Under the pieces are notes generated by a model. It had not been told where the DNA came from, did not search any database, and was given only the letters and a program-made list of their open reading frames with translations. Below are positions 1-8,518 of a stretch of 39,729 bases of DNA, one piece after another (the first letter of the stretch is position 1; every line of letters begins with the position of its first letter). The position numbers were made by a program, and so were the translations under genes. This stretch comes from DATJPR01 sp035506295 (GTDB taxonomy: Bacteria > Bacteroidota > Ignavibacteria > UBA10030 > UBA6906): assembly GCA_035506295.1 (NCBI GenBank), contig DATJPR010000007.1, positions 1 to 39,729 on the forward strand, written 5' to 3'.

Positions 1-330
1 GACGGCGGTGGAACGATCGGCGGTCATCGCCCATTGCGCGTCAACGCGCTGTGAGGCAAGAGGCCCTTGGACGGTGGAAGTTCGGATGCCCGCCCTCAGC
101 GCGGGGGCGAGGACGGAAACAAGTCCTTCTCCGCCGTCGGAGAGCGGGAGGACGTCGATGGAAGCATGGGGAAGGGTATCGCTCACACCCAGGGCCATCG
201 CCTCGGCTGCCTCTGCCGCAGAGAGTGACCCTTTAAACGACGCCGGGCAGATGAGCACCCGTGCGACCGGGGGAAGGAGTACCCTGCGCCCGGAGGATGC
301 AGGGAGTTCGGGACGTGAGTGCGAAGTCAT
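1..330 (-). CDS. Glycerate kinase (GarK/GlxK family), N-terminal 110 residues only
   Basis: This is the first part of a glycerate kinase, which phosphorylates glycerate with ATP; the rest lies beyond the window start. The frame is open from an ATG at 330 to position 1. After an unusual 24-residue N-terminal extension comes 'VLICPASFKGSLSA', the nucleotide-binding start of the family (usual form 'ApDSFKGSLsA'), and near residue 72 'LPLSDGGEG', matching the family's 'lPlaDGGEGT'. No good Shine-Dalgarno precedes the ATG, and a GTG at codon 25 would give a family-typical N-terminus, so the start is uncertain. It begins 18 bp after the response regulator stop on the same strand and may be co-transcribed with the two-component system, although no functional link is evident. 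Confidence 0.82.
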   Translation of the reverse strand, partial: MTSHSRPELPASSGRRVLLPPVARVLICPASFKGSLSAAEAAEAMALGVSDTLPHASIDVLPLSDGGEGLVSVLAPALRAGIRTSTVQGPLASQRVDAQWAMTADRSTAV

Positions 331-348
331 GGAGCAATCGGGTTTTGA

Positions 349-1062
349 CTAGTGCCGGTGGTCTTCCCCCACCGCTGATCGCAACTGCACGAACCCATGT
401 TCGATGGCAAACCTGACCAGCCGTGCCGTATCATGCAGGTCGAGTTTCTGCATCAGATTTGTCCGGTGGGTGTTGACGGTTCTGACGCTGAGGAACAGGC
501 GTTCAGCGATCTTCCTGTTGGTGAGGCCCTGGGCGATGAACTGCAGGATTTCCACTTCACGCTTTGTCAGGTCGGGCACGCGATGGCCGGGCACCGGCTC
601 TTCCCCCTTCCTGGCGCGGTCCTGTTCGCTGTCATCCCGGTGGATGAACCCGTCGATGATCAGGCGGGACACGCCGGGGCTGAAAAACCGGTCGCCGCTC
701 AGGGCGGAATCGATCGCCGCGAAGATCTCTTTCTTCCCGGCGCTCTTGAGGACATATCCGCTCGCCCCCGCTTTGAGCATTTGGTAGACGTATTCCTCAT
801 CCTCATGCACGGTCAGGATGATCACCTTCGCCCGGGGCACTTCTCGCTTGAGGATTTTCGTCGCCTCGATGCCGTTCACCTTCGGCATCGAGATGTCCAT
901 CATGACGATATCCGGCTCGTGGCGCATTGCCAGAGCGATCGCCTCCTCGCCATCGGCGGCCTCGGCGACAACACGGTATGACGCGGAGCTTTTGACGAGC
1001 GCCCGTACGCCGCTTCGCACCACTCCATGATCGTCAGCGATCAGAATCCGCGCCTTTTTCAT
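349..1062 (-). CDS. NarL/FixJ-type response regulator
   Basis: This is a two-domain DNA-binding response regulator of 237 residues. The receiver domain covers about residues 4-122, with acidic pair D10/D11, phosphoacceptor D56 in 'VMMDISMP', T84 and K106. A LuxR-type helix-turn-helix lies at about 163-222 ('LTKREVEILQFIAQGLTNRKIAERL'-like, recognition helix near 'SVRTVNTH'). Its start overlaps the end of the upstream sensor kinase gene by 29 bp, so the two are translationally coupled and are almost certainly partners. Such regulators usually bind DNA as phosphorylated dimers. The target genes cannot be read from the window. The linker of about 40 residues between domains is charged and unremarkable. 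Confidence 0.95.
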   Translation of the reverse strand: MKKARILIADDHGVVRSGVRALVKSSASYRVVAEAADGEEAIALAMRHEPDIVMMDISMPKVNGIEATKILKREVPRAKVIILTVHEDEEYVYQMLKAGASGYVLKSAGKKEIFAAIDSALSGDRFFSPGVSRLIIDGFIHRDDSEQDRARKGEEPVPGHRVPDLTKREVEILQFIAQGLTNRKIAERLFLSVRTVNTHRTNLMQKLDLHDTARLVRFAIEHGFVQLRSAVGEDHRH

Positions 1063-4000
1063 CCGTCAGAGGTCCGTTGAGAGGAATGGATGCAAGAACC
1101 TTCGTCCCGCTTCCCGGCAGCGAAGTTACCGTGCACGTACCGCCCAGGAGCTCGGCCCGCTCACGCATGCTGATGAGTCCCATGCCCCGCCCCTGCTCGC
1201 GGGCGTTCGCAATCCCGGCCTCATCAAAGCCCTTGCCGTTGTCGGTCACGGTCAGCACCGCGTCGGTCTCCCCGCACAGCAGCTGCACGGCAATCTCCGT
1301 CGCCGCCGCATGGCGCGCGACATTCGTCAGGCTTTCCTGCGCGATGCGGTACAGCGCGATTTCCACATGCGGATCGAGGCGTCCGACCAAGAGGTTTCTG
1401 CTCTCCAGATGCACGACCGTCCCATGGTCTTTTTCGAAGTCACGGACGAGAAGATTCATCGCGATGGTCAGCCCGAAATCGTCGAGAACGGTCGGGCGCA
1501 GATTTGACGAGAGCCGGCGCACCTCGGAGATCGTCTGCTCGAATTGCTTCTGAAATCCACGCAGGACCCTGGAGGTTTTCTTGTCCGACGGGCGCACTTC
1601 ATCCTCCAGCACTTCCATGTTCAGCTTCATGCCGCTGAGCCGCTGACAGATATCGTCGTGCAGCTCGCGCGCGATACGCTGGCGTTCCTCTTCCTGCGCC
1701 CGTTGGACACTGATCGCGAACCGGCGCAGGTCTTCGGAGCGTCGGCGCTCGGTCTCCACCAGCATCTGTTGCAGACGTTTTTGCTCGGTGATATCACGCG
1801 CAATGCCGACGAGGGCGATCGGATTCCCGTGCTCCTCCCGGACCACCGAGGTGCTCAAAAGGATGGGGAAAGTTTCTCCGCTTTTGCGTTTGACCGTCAC
1901 CTCGCCGGTCCACCCACCCTGCAGTGTTCCCTCCATCATCTCACGAATCTCCTGTCGGGAAGAAAGCGTCCCCGCCAGCATAGAGATATGCCGTTGCCGG
2001 GCTTCCTCTTCCGTGAAACCGAAGGTGCGGGTGAAGGCTTTGTTGACGGAGAGGATCCGATAGGCGGCATCGGTAATGATCACGCATTCGTTCATGCTGG
2101 TCAACGTTGCAGCCAGCATCTGCATCTGTTGTTCCGTCTCTTTCTTCTGGGTAATGTCTTCGACGATGCGCAGGCAATAGAGGAGCTCGCCCTCCTCGTC
2201 CCGGATCGCCGTCACATTGAGGTTCGTCCAGGCTACACTTCCATCGAGCCGGAGAAATCGGGTCTCACTATGGTACCGTTGCAATCCGCCGTCGCTCATT
2301 TCCTGGAGATGCCGCCGTTCCTCATCAAGGTCCGACGGATGCACGACGTCTTCGAGTTCCTTCCCCTCGAGCGAGTCCTCGGCGTACCGGAGCATCTCCC
2401 GGAACGCCTGGTTCGTGTGCAGATGCCGGCCATGCACATCGAGCAGCACAATCCCGATCGGCGCCTCGGAGAACACCGTTCTGAACCGTTCCTCGCTTCG
2501 CCGGAGCTCTTCCTCGATGACCTTGCGTTCGGTGACGTCTTTGATCATCACCGTGGTGAATGCGCCATCGTTGCCGCCAAGCATGATCCGTGAGGCGCTG
2601 ATTTCGCCCCAGACAATGCCGCCGTCGATCCGTGCAAGCCGGACCTCGACTCGCGACTTCGCACTATCTGCACCTTCGGGAGCGAGAAGGACGCGCCCGG
2701 CCTTCTCCCGATCTTCGGCGACGATCAGGGACGCAAAGATGACCCTGACCAATCCCCCCTCGGGATACCCGAGCATGCGCTCAAGGCTTTGATTCCTCTC
2801 GGTGATGACGCCGCCTTCATCGAGAAGGACGATACCGAGCGGTGCGCTTTCGATCATCGTACGGAAGCGGAGTTCGCTGTTCGACAGCGCTTCGAGGGCG
2901 TTCGCAAGCTGGGCCGTGCGGCGCCCGACTCTTTGCTCAAGCTCTTCCGCCGACTTCCGGAGCGCATCCTCCGCAAGACGACGTTTGCGATAATTGCCGA
3001 TCTGATGGCCGATCGCTTCCATCGCGCCCGCCACATCGGGATCATAACGGCGCCCCACGCGGCTGAAACACTCAATCACCGCCGTCACTTCGTCTCCCGC
3101 ACGGACGGGAAACGCAGCAACCGTGCGATACCCGCCCCCGCGATGTCCTTCTGCACCATGCTGGTCCAGGAGCGACCACTCGAAACGCCCCTGGGAGAAC
3201 ACGTGCCGCGGGACGTCGGTCCTCGGCATGGTGAGGCTCCTGGCAGCTTGTCCCGATCTGCACGCCAGCTCAAGCGTCAGTTGAGGAAAGTCACCGGAGG
3301 GCACCCACAGGTCGACAAGATCCCAGTCGAATCGCGCCGCGACCGTTTCGAGGATTCTCCGCATCGCAGACTCGACCGTGTCCGATTCTGCCAGGGCGGA
3401 AGTGATTTCATACTGCGCGGCAAGAAGCTGATCCGCGCTCCGCCGTTCCGTTACATCCCTCCCTGTCGAATGATATTCGACAAGCGCGTTCGATTGATCG
3501 TACACGGCCCTATTCGTCCATTCCACCCACCGGGTCTCCCCGTCCAATCGCGTCAGCCGGTTCTCGATCCACAAGACGTTGTTCGCCGACGACAGCACAG
3601 AAATTTCATTCGCCGCGGCGATGTCGTCAACGAAGTGCGGGAGTCCCTGGAATGGCTTCCCGATACACTGTTCGGGGGTCAACCCAAAAAAACGACAGTA
3701 GTCTTCATCGACAGAGGAAACTGTTCCGTCGGGTTTGAACGTGAACGTAAGTTCAGCGTCAGATTCACGAACGGAGGACCCGGGTGCTTGAAAGCCGCCC
3801 CTGACCGGTCGGGCGGTCATTGGATCAATGAGGGTAAGCACCATCACGTCCGCATCGTCCAGCACCGCCCGGGCACACGCGGCGGCTATGGTTGAGCGCG
3901 TCAATGCCTGCATCTTGCCCGGTGTCGCGAGGCGAACAATGGTTCGACCGGATTTCCAAATGTCGGCCCATGCAGGTCCTGCAATGTCAAAGGCGGAGAA

Positions 4001-4201
4001 GAGAGAGGCAGGTAACGGGATGCAACCGAACTGTGCAAGGAAATCGGATAGCGCTGCGTTGTAACGGAGGATGGTTCCTCCCTGGTCTACGACAAGGACC
4101 GGCAGAGGAATTGCTTCAAGCACCGACGGAGAGGAATCTCCCAGTGGACTCTTGCTTGTGAGATAGGAAAGAACGGCGTACGGCGTGTCGCGAACTGTCA
4201 A
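1034..4201 (-). CDS. Cytoplasmic multi-PAS/GAF sensor histidine kinase, HisKA_3 type
   Basis: This is a soluble sensor kinase of 1055 residues with no membrane segment. Domains in order: PAS (about 27-125), PAS (148-252), GAF (264-405), a short coiled coil (408-440), PAS (441-556), PAS (569-685), PAS (696-806), HisKA_3 dimerisation/phosphoacceptor domain with H848 in 'IARELHDDICQRL', and HATPase (about 950-1043) with 'NVARHA', 'DNGKGF' and 'GMGLISMRER'. HisKA_3 kinases pair with NarL-type regulators, and one is encoded directly downstream with a 29 bp overlap. The start is a TTG preceded by AGAGGGGG at a 7-base spacing, a strong ribosome site; no in-frame ATG occurs before residue 97. The signal is unknown. 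The PAS domains show no heme- or flavin-specific motif that I can identify. Confidence 0.93.
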   Translation of the reverse strand: MTVRDTPYAVLSYLTSKSPLGDSSPSVLEAIPLPVLVVDQGGTILRYNAALSDFLAQFGCIPLPASLFSAFDIAGPAWADIWKSGRTIVRLATPGKMQALTRSTIAAACARAVLDDADVMVLTLIDPMTARPVRGGFQAPGSSVRESDAELTFTFKPDGTVSSVDEDYCRFFGLTPEQCIGKPFQGLPHFVDDIAAANEISVLSSANNVLWIENRLTRLDGETRWVEWTNRAVYDQSNALVEYHSTGRDVTERRSADQLLAAQYEITSALAESDTVESAMRRILETVAARFDWDLVDLWVPSGDFPQLTLELACRSGQAARSLTMPRTDVPRHVFSQGRFEWSLLDQHGAEGHRGGGYRTVAAFPVRAGDEVTAVIECFSRVGRRYDPDVAGAMEAIGHQIGNYRKRRLAEDALRKSAEELEQRVGRRTAQLANALEALSNSELRFRTMIESAPLGIVLLDEGGVITERNQSLERMLGYPEGGLVRVIFASLIVAEDREKAGRVLLAPEGADSAKSRVEVRLARIDGGIVWGEISASRIMLGGNDGAFTTVMIKDVTERKVIEEELRRSEERFRTVFSEAPIGIVLLDVHGRHLHTNQAFREMLRYAEDSLEGKELEDVVHPSDLDEERRHLQEMSDGGLQRYHSETRFLRLDGSVAWTNLNVTAIRDEEGELLYCLRIVEDITQKKETEQQMQMLAATLTSMNECVIITDAAYRILSVNKAFTRTFGFTEEEARQRHISMLAGTLSSRQEIREMMEGTLQGGWTGEVTVKRKSGETFPILLSTSVVREEHGNPIALVGIARDITEQKRLQQMLVETERRRSEDLRRFAISVQRAQEEERQRIARELHDDICQRLSGMKLNMEVLEDEVRPSDKKTSRVLRGFQKQFEQTISEVRRLSSNLRPTVLDDFGLTIAMNLLVRDFEKDHGTVVHLESRNLLVGRLDPHVEIALYRIAQESLTNVARHAAATEIAVQLLCGETDAVLTVTDNGKGFDEAGIANAREQGRGMGLISMRERAELLGGTCTVTSLPGSGTKVLASIPLNGPLTDEKGADSDR

Positions 4202-4368
4202 CGGGGAACCCCCTCTGCGTCCTCACACAGAGCGAAATGTAACGAGGCGGTCCCTCAATTTCCAGTCGAAGTTCGCGCTATCCCACGAGAACGGGAAAAA
4301 TGCAATCCCTGCGTTCTTTGGGGGAATTTCGTCGCTGGCTTAAGAAAAGTAGGGGTGAGGATAAGATG

Positions 4369-4456
4369 AAAAACCGGATTACCCGGCGGCGTCCGTGATT
4401 ACGCTTCCCTCTCCATGCAGCGTCACCGCGGAGCCGTCGGGTGTGGCGATCCGGTT
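4369..4456 (-). terminator. Possible intrinsic terminator after the receiver gene
   Basis: The 8-base arms AACCGGAT (minus strand, 4456-4449) and ATCCGGTT (4379-4372) are complementary and bracket a GC-rich stretch. The second arm runs into five T residues on the minus strand (4373-4369). It begins directly after the stop codon of the receiver gene. The loop is long (about 70 bases) and would need internal structure, so the call is weak. Confidence 0.3.
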
Positions 4457-4948
4457 CTATTTCTCCGTGTGCAGACCACGACCCTGAACTCCAAGGCCAA
4501 GTCGTCTCAGCAGGCGCGGAATCTCTCGCTTTGCGAAGCTCTTGCAGATAAATCCATCGGCGGCGAAGTATTCCGAAAGCACCTGATACGTCTGTTTCTC
4601 GTGAATCGTGGTGAATACCACTTTTGCCTGAGGATGCAAGTTCTTGATTTTCTCCGTCGCCTCAAAGCCGTTCATTCCCCTTGTGCTGACGTCGAGGATC
4701 ACGAGATCGGGAGACAACTCCGCTGCCAGGGCAAGGATCTCATCTCCATCCCGTGCTTCCCCGACAACACGTATTCCTGGTTGCTTCAGCAGAAATTCCA
4801 CGAGGTCGGAACGATAACTATCGTTGTCATCTGCTACCAGGACCGTGATCTCCCGCCCTTGCTGAAGGGAAGGTGCCCGACCTACACGTGAACGACCGCG
4901 ATTTGACCAATTGAAAAGCGAGGACTCAACTTTCGTGCTGCCAATCAC
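4457..4948 (-). CDS. Stand-alone response-regulator receiver protein
   Basis: This 163-residue protein has a basic, disordered-looking N-terminus of about 33 residues and a single receiver domain (about 34-150). Phosphorylation residues are intact: D40/D41, D86 in 'LVILDVSTRG', T113 or T114, and K136. The proline that normally follows the phosphoacceptor loop ('DxxMP') is replaced by arginine ('DVSTRG'). There is no output domain, so it would act by protein contact or as a phosphate relay. The start is GTG with AAAGGGG six bases upstream. It follows the ECF sigma factor gene by 24 bp on the same strand, which suggests co-transcription; whether it modulates that sigma factor is speculation. 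Confidence 0.85.
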   Translation of the reverse strand: MIGSTKVESSLFNWSNRGRSRVGRAPSLQQGREITVLVADDNDSYRSDLVEFLLKQPGIRVVGEARDGDEILALAAELSPDLVILDVSTRGMNGFEATEKIKNLHPQAKVVFTTIHEKQTYQVLSEYFAADGFICKSFAKREIPRLLRRLGLGVQGRGLHTEK

Positions 4949-4972
4949 TTCGAACCCCTTTCCCGCTCACCA

Positions 4973-5548
4973 TCACTCCCGCATTGGAGAGGCGAGGTAT
5001 CCGTGTTCTCGTGCATAGGTCGAAAGCTTGCCTTGCAGGAGCTTTCTTCCACGGTGCAGCCTGGAGCGCACGGTCCCGAGGGGACGGTCGACGAACTCGG
5101 CGATCTCTTCGTAGGTCAGGCCTTCAATGTCGCAAAGGATGACCACCGTCCGGAAATCCTCCGGGAGACCGAGCACGGCCGATGAGACGACATCATCCAG
5201 CATTCTGTCGAATGATGCATCGGGCGATTCGTCCTTGACTGTGTTGGTGCGTATCGACGAATAGAAGTTTTGGACGTCGTCGTAATCAACCATCCCCGGT
5301 TCTTTCGATTCTTTCCGGTAGCGGTTGATGTACGAGTTTTTCAGTATGCGGAACAGCCAAGCGCGGATATTGGTTCCCTGTTCGTAGCGATCCCAGAAGC
5401 GATAGGCCTTGAGATACGTTTCCTGAACGAGATCGTCCGCGTCGGCGGGGTTCCCGGTCATGCGAAGAGCGTAGTTGTATAGGAGTTCAGCGTGCTCAAG
5501 TGCTTCCCCTTCGAACGCCTTCTGTTTTTCGCTTTTCCCGGCTTTCAT
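4973..5548 (-). CDS. ECF-type RNA polymerase sigma factor
   Basis: This is a sigma-70 family extracytoplasmic-function sigma factor of 191 residues, normal for the class. Region 2 spans about 16-85 ('ALRMTGNPADADDLVQETYLKAYR', then 'IRAWLFRILKNSYINRYRK'). Region 4 spans about 128-180, with 'LPEDFRTVVILCDIEGLTYEEIAE' and the helix-turn-helix 'RPLGTVRSRLHRGRKLLQ'. The ATG has AGGAAGGA four bases upstream. No anti-sigma factor gene adjoins it; instead a single-domain receiver follows. The sequence resembles SigR/RpoE-like stress sigma factors, but the inducing signal is not visible. Confidence 0.93.
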   Translation of the reverse strand: MKAGKSEKQKAFEGEALEHAELLYNYALRMTGNPADADDLVQETYLKAYRFWDRYEQGTNIRAWLFRILKNSYINRYRKESKEPGMVDYDDVQNFYSSIRTNTVKDESPDASFDRMLDDVVSSAVLGLPEDFRTVVILCDIEGLTYEEIAEFVDRPLGTVRSRLHRGRKLLQGKLSTYAREHGYLASPMRE

Positions 5549-5790
5549 GCGATCCTTCCTGCTCTGTGAGTATCATGCCAGGATCTCCCCCTGCAAATAT
5601 GCTGCCGTCCGGGGGTCCAAGGAGTCTTCCTCCGAGCCTAAGCTCCCCCTTCTCCCTGGAATCCCCCGGGAGCAACATGTGTGACGAACCCAACCGTGCA
5701 AAATGGTAATCAGCCGTTCAGGAAATGCCAATACGGCGATTGCTGTAATTTCGTATCGGAGAATGGTGAAAGACCTAGAGTGAAAGCTGT

Positions 5791-5904
5791 AGGGGGGAAA
5801 GAGGGAGAGGGAGAAAGGGGGAGAGGGAGAAGGGGGGAGAGGGAGAAGGGGAGAAAGGGGGAAAGGGAGAAAGGGAGAAAGGGGGAAAGGGAGAACGGGA
5901 GACT
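5791..5904. repeat. Purine-only low-complexity tract with GGGRGAAA-like octamers
   Basis: About 110 bases contain almost only G and A on the plus strand. The last part reads as consecutive 8-mers (GGGGGAAA, GGGAGAAA, GGGAGAAA, GGGGGAAA, GGGAGAAC, GGGAGACT). A degenerate relative ending in the same GGGAGACT lies at 31700-31729, also a few tens of bases before a heptamer array, so the two parts may form one composite repeat. Confidence 0.85.
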
Positions 5905-5934
5905 TTGGGACTTTGAGCAGACTGCTTACATGCT

Positions 5935-5966
5935 GGTCACTGGCCACCGACCACTGGTCACTGTCC
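5935..5966 (-). repeat. Heptamer tandem repeat array (RGTGRYC), copy 1
   Basis: On the minus strand this reads as four consecutive 7-mers AGTGACC, AGTGGTC, GGTGGCC, AGTGACC preceded by GGAC. It starts 2 bases after the hemN stop codon. The same family occurs at 31765-31818 and, inside a coding sequence, at 37685-37717. Confidence 0.88.
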
Positions 5967-5968
5967 TC

Positions 5969-7360
5969 CTAGACCGTTCTCGAGAAGATCGGCTTCGTCT
6001 TGCTCATGCTCTCGAGGTAGGCATCGAACGGCATGGCGATGTTGCGGAGAAGCAGCCGGCCCGCACCCACGATCTTGATGCTCCGGTCGTCGATCTCGAC
6101 GAGACCGTCTTCTTCCATCGGCTGAAGCGCCAGGAGAGATGCAGAGAAATATTTCTTGAAGTCGATATGGAACTGCTTTTCGACGGAGGGAATATCCAAC
6201 TCGAGGTCGCACATCAAGCGCATGATGACATGTTTGCGCAATTTGTCATCCTCGGTCATACGGTAGCCCACGTGCGTCGCGAATTCGTTCCTGTTGAGGG
6301 CCTGGTAATATTCCGGGAGGTTCTTCAGGTTCTGTGCGTAGACGCCGCTGAAATGCCCGATGGACGACATGCCGAAACCGATAAGATCGGCGCCGGAACG
6401 CGTGGAGTACCCCTGGAAATTTCTGTACAGCGTCTTTTCCTTCTGCGCTACCGCGAGCTCATCCGTGGGCCTGGCAAAGTGGTCCATCCCGATGTACTCG
6501 TACCCATTTGCTGTCAGGGTCTCAATCGTCATCTTCAGGATTTCGAGCTTCTGCTCAGGTGTCGGCAGGTCTTCGTCCTGGATGAGCTTCATGTGCGGCT
6601 TAAGCCACGGCACATGAGCGTAATTGAAGACGGCAAAGCGGTCGGTGTCAAATGAGAGAATGCGCCGGATCGTGTCGCGGAACGTGTCCACGGTTTGAAA
6701 CGGGAGGCCGTAGATCAGGTCGATGTTCACGCTGTGGAATCCGAGGTCCCTCGCCCATTGCAGCACCTGCCGGCTCATTTCTTCGGGCTGGATCCGGTTC
6801 ACGGCTTCCTGGACCTTCTGGTTGAGGTCCTGCACGCCCATGCTCATCCGGTTAAAGCCGCCCTGGGCGAGAGCTTCGATGTGCCCGCGGTGCAGTTCGC
6901 GCGGATCGATCTCGACGCTTTTCTCCGCGTCGTCGGCAATATTGAACTTCGATCGGATATAGAGCGCGATATCCAGGATCTCTTCCGGCGAGAGATGCGT
7001 GGGAGTCCCGCCCCCCCAGTGGAGCTGCACGACGCGCCGTTCCGACGGAACGAGCGCCGCCACCATATCGATCTCCTTTTTCAAGTAAACCAGATACTCG
7101 TGGATACGTTTTCTGTCCCTTGTGACGAGCATCGTGCACCCACAAAAGTAGCAGAGGGTGTCACAGAAGGGAAAATGGAAATACAGGGACAAGTCGCGCG
7201 TGTAGCCCCGCCGATTGGATTCTGTCAGGGCTTCGCGATAGTCGATGGGTGTAAAACTCGGGCTGAAGAGCGGCGCGGTCGGGTAACTCGTATACCGAGG
7301 ACCCGGTCGGTCATACTTTTTCAGGAGAGATAAATCGACTGAAGAGAACGGTGTTGCCAT
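5969..7360 (-). CDS. hemN: Oxygen-independent coproporphyrinogen III oxidase
   Basis: HemN is a radical-SAM enzyme that oxidatively decarboxylates coproporphyrinogen III to protoporphyrinogen IX without oxygen, a cytoplasmic step of heme synthesis. The protein has 463 residues, normal for true HemN. It carries the C-x3-C-x2-C-x-C cluster motif at C66, C70, C73 and C75 in 'FPFCDTLCYFCGC', followed by 'HWGGGTPTHL', 'SVEIDPRE' and 'NIDLIYGLPFQT'. 'YRNFQGYSTR' is typical of the authentic enzyme. I chose the ATG at 7360, which has GAGG upstream; an in-frame TTG at 7384 would add eight residues. The many c-type cytochromes encoded further along would make heavy demands on heme supply. Confidence 0.96.
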   Translation of the reverse strand: MATPFSSVDLSLLKKYDRPGPRYTSYPTAPLFSPSFTPIDYREALTESNRRGYTRDLSLYFHFPFCDTLCYFCGCTMLVTRDRKRIHEYLVYLKKEIDMVAALVPSERRVVQLHWGGGTPTHLSPEEILDIALYIRSKFNIADDAEKSVEIDPRELHRGHIEALAQGGFNRMSMGVQDLNQKVQEAVNRIQPEEMSRQVLQWARDLGFHSVNIDLIYGLPFQTVDTFRDTIRRILSFDTDRFAVFNYAHVPWLKPHMKLIQDEDLPTPEQKLEILKMTIETLTANGYEYIGMDHFARPTDELAVAQKEKTLYRNFQGYSTRSGADLIGFGMSSIGHFSGVYAQNLKNLPEYYQALNRNEFATHVGYRMTEDDKLRKHVIMRLMCDLELDIPSVEKQFHIDFKKYFSASLLALQPMEEDGLVEIDDRSIKIVGAGRLLLRNIAMPFDAYLESMSKTKPIFSRTV

Positions 7361-7510
7361 AAATCTTTCTGCCTCGCACGCCAACAGATCACTGCGTCAC
7401 TGCCATCCGGTACCACAACGCCTGATTGTCCGGAAGCGTTCCTCCTCAGCCGCAGGATCCCCTCGCATCTACCAATACGGTACAGAGAAAAGGCCCGAAA
7501 TGCAATTCTC

Positions 7511-7972
7511 CTAGTGCACCATGATCGTCGGGTTGATTTCGACGATCGAGGCGATGGAATTCGTGACCAGGCAGTGCCGGGAAGTCTCCGTCAGGAGCTC
7601 GTGGACCTCCTTTTCGTATTCTTCAGAAGGCACGACGACGGTCGGAAAGATTACAATGCGGGTAAATCGGTAGTCGCCGTCCACAAATTCCAGCACGCCG
7701 TTCGCGTGGCTCCTGTAGGAAATTACCGGGACGTCCGCCCGGGCGGCAAACGACATGAAGGTCGCCATGTGGCACATCTCGACGGCGGCGACAAACAAAT
7801 CTTCCGGTGTCCAGGTGCCGGACTCCCCGTGGAATTCCGGCGGACTTGAGACGCGCAACGTGGGTTTGCCGTCTGCCGAGAGAAGACCTGTGCGTTCACC
7901 AAGCCATGCTGTCGACGTCTTGAAGGTGAATGACTTTCGTTGAATGGGATTGACCTTCAGTGGTTCCGCCAT
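7511..7972 (-). CDS. OsmC/Ohr-family protein
   Basis: This 153-residue protein belongs to the OsmC/Ohr fold, whose members are thiol peroxidases acting on organic hydroperoxides or are relatives of unproven activity. The two reactive cysteines are present: C67 in 'VAAVEMCHMATF' and C134 in 'SRHCLVTNSI'. The general layout (N-terminal 'P.FHGESGTWTPEDLFVAA') fits the OsmC branch. It lies 39 bp after leuD and 150 bp before hemN, both on the same strand, so it may be the tail of the preceding metabolic operon. A protective role against peroxides near oxygen-sensitive iron-sulfur enzymes is reasonable inference. Confidence 0.9.
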   Translation of the reverse strand: MAEPLKVNPIQRKSFTFKTSTAWLGERTGLLSADGKPTLRVSSPPEFHGESGTWTPEDLFVAAVEMCHMATFMSFAARADVPVISYRSHANGVLEFVDGDYRFTRIVIFPTVVVPSEEYEKEVHELLTETSRHCLVTNSIASIVEINPTIMVH

Positions 7973-8011
7973 GGTGCTTCTGGCCTCTGGATGGATTCTG
8001 GAAACATGAAC

Positions 8012-8518
8012 TTATGCCTGACCGCTGCGCTCGAGCATCAGCCTGCGCGTGTAGGGAATCAACCCCCCGGCATCGATGATCGCTTTGCGGGCCGCGGGAA
8101 GCTGCACGATCGGGATCGATGCGCCGGAGGTCCGATTGACGACCGCGGTCTCGGTGATGTCCAGCGTGTCCCCGACTTGCGCGCTGAACCCCGGGGCGGT
8201 CACAAGACGCAGTCCAAGGTTAATGGAGTTCTGCAGGAAGATCCGCGCGAAGCTCCCGGCGACGATGATGAGATCGTAGCCTTTGAGCGTCGACACTGCC
8301 TGTTCGCGCGAGGATCCGCAGCCGAAGTTCTTCCCTCCCACGATAACACTTCCCGCCTTGATCTCTCCCGACTTCAACTTCGCGTTGAATTCTGGCGTGT
8401 CGGCGAACGCAAACTGCGGCGTTTCCGAAGGCAGGACGGTGGCCATGTAGCGTCCGGGATAAATGACATCTGTCGAGACATCATCTCCGCAGGTGAAAAC
8501 GACCGTAGCCATGTTCAT
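8012..8518 (-). CDS. leuD: LeuD/aconitase-type hydro-lyase small subunit
   Basis: This is the swivel-domain subunit (168 residues) of a two-subunit isopropylmalate isomerase/homoaconitase/aconitase-type dehydratase. It has 'GGKNFGCGSSREQA' (about 61-74) and 'NSINLGLRLV', both family signatures. The loop that senses substrate, YLRT or YLRM in characterised isopropylmalate isomerases and homoaconitases, reads YMAT here (residues 24-27), so its arginine is missing. That argues against assuming ordinary isopropylmalate as the substrate. The ATG overlaps the LeuC stop by 4 bp (ATGA), so the subunits are translationally coupled. An in-frame ATG two codons later is an alternative start. The leuD symbol reflects family, not proven function. 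Confidence 0.88.
   Translation of the reverse strand: MNMATVVFTCGDDVSTDVIYPGRYMATVLPSETPQFAFADTPEFNAKLKSGEIKAGSVIVGGKNFGCGSSREQAVSTLKGYDLIIVAGSFARIFLQNSINLGLRLVTAPGFSAQVGDTLDITETAVVNRTSGASIPIVQLPAARKAIIDAGGLIPYTRRLMLERSGQA

Larger units (their letters stand above)
5549..5968. other. Gene-free interval between hemN and the ECF sigma gene
   Basis: This 420 bp stretch has no convincing gene. It holds, from the high end, a heptamer repeat array next to the hemN stop, an octamer-rich purine tract, and about 240 bp of ordinary sequence that should contain the sigma factor promoter. No promoter could be assigned with confidence. Open frames in the purine tract encode only low-complexity Pro/Ser/Phe or Gly/Glu/Arg peptides. 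Confidence 0.75.

Noticed and set aside
5573..5947. Open frame across the purine tract
   Set aside because: Its product is low-complexity Pro/Ser/Phe repeats from the octamers and it has no ribosome site.
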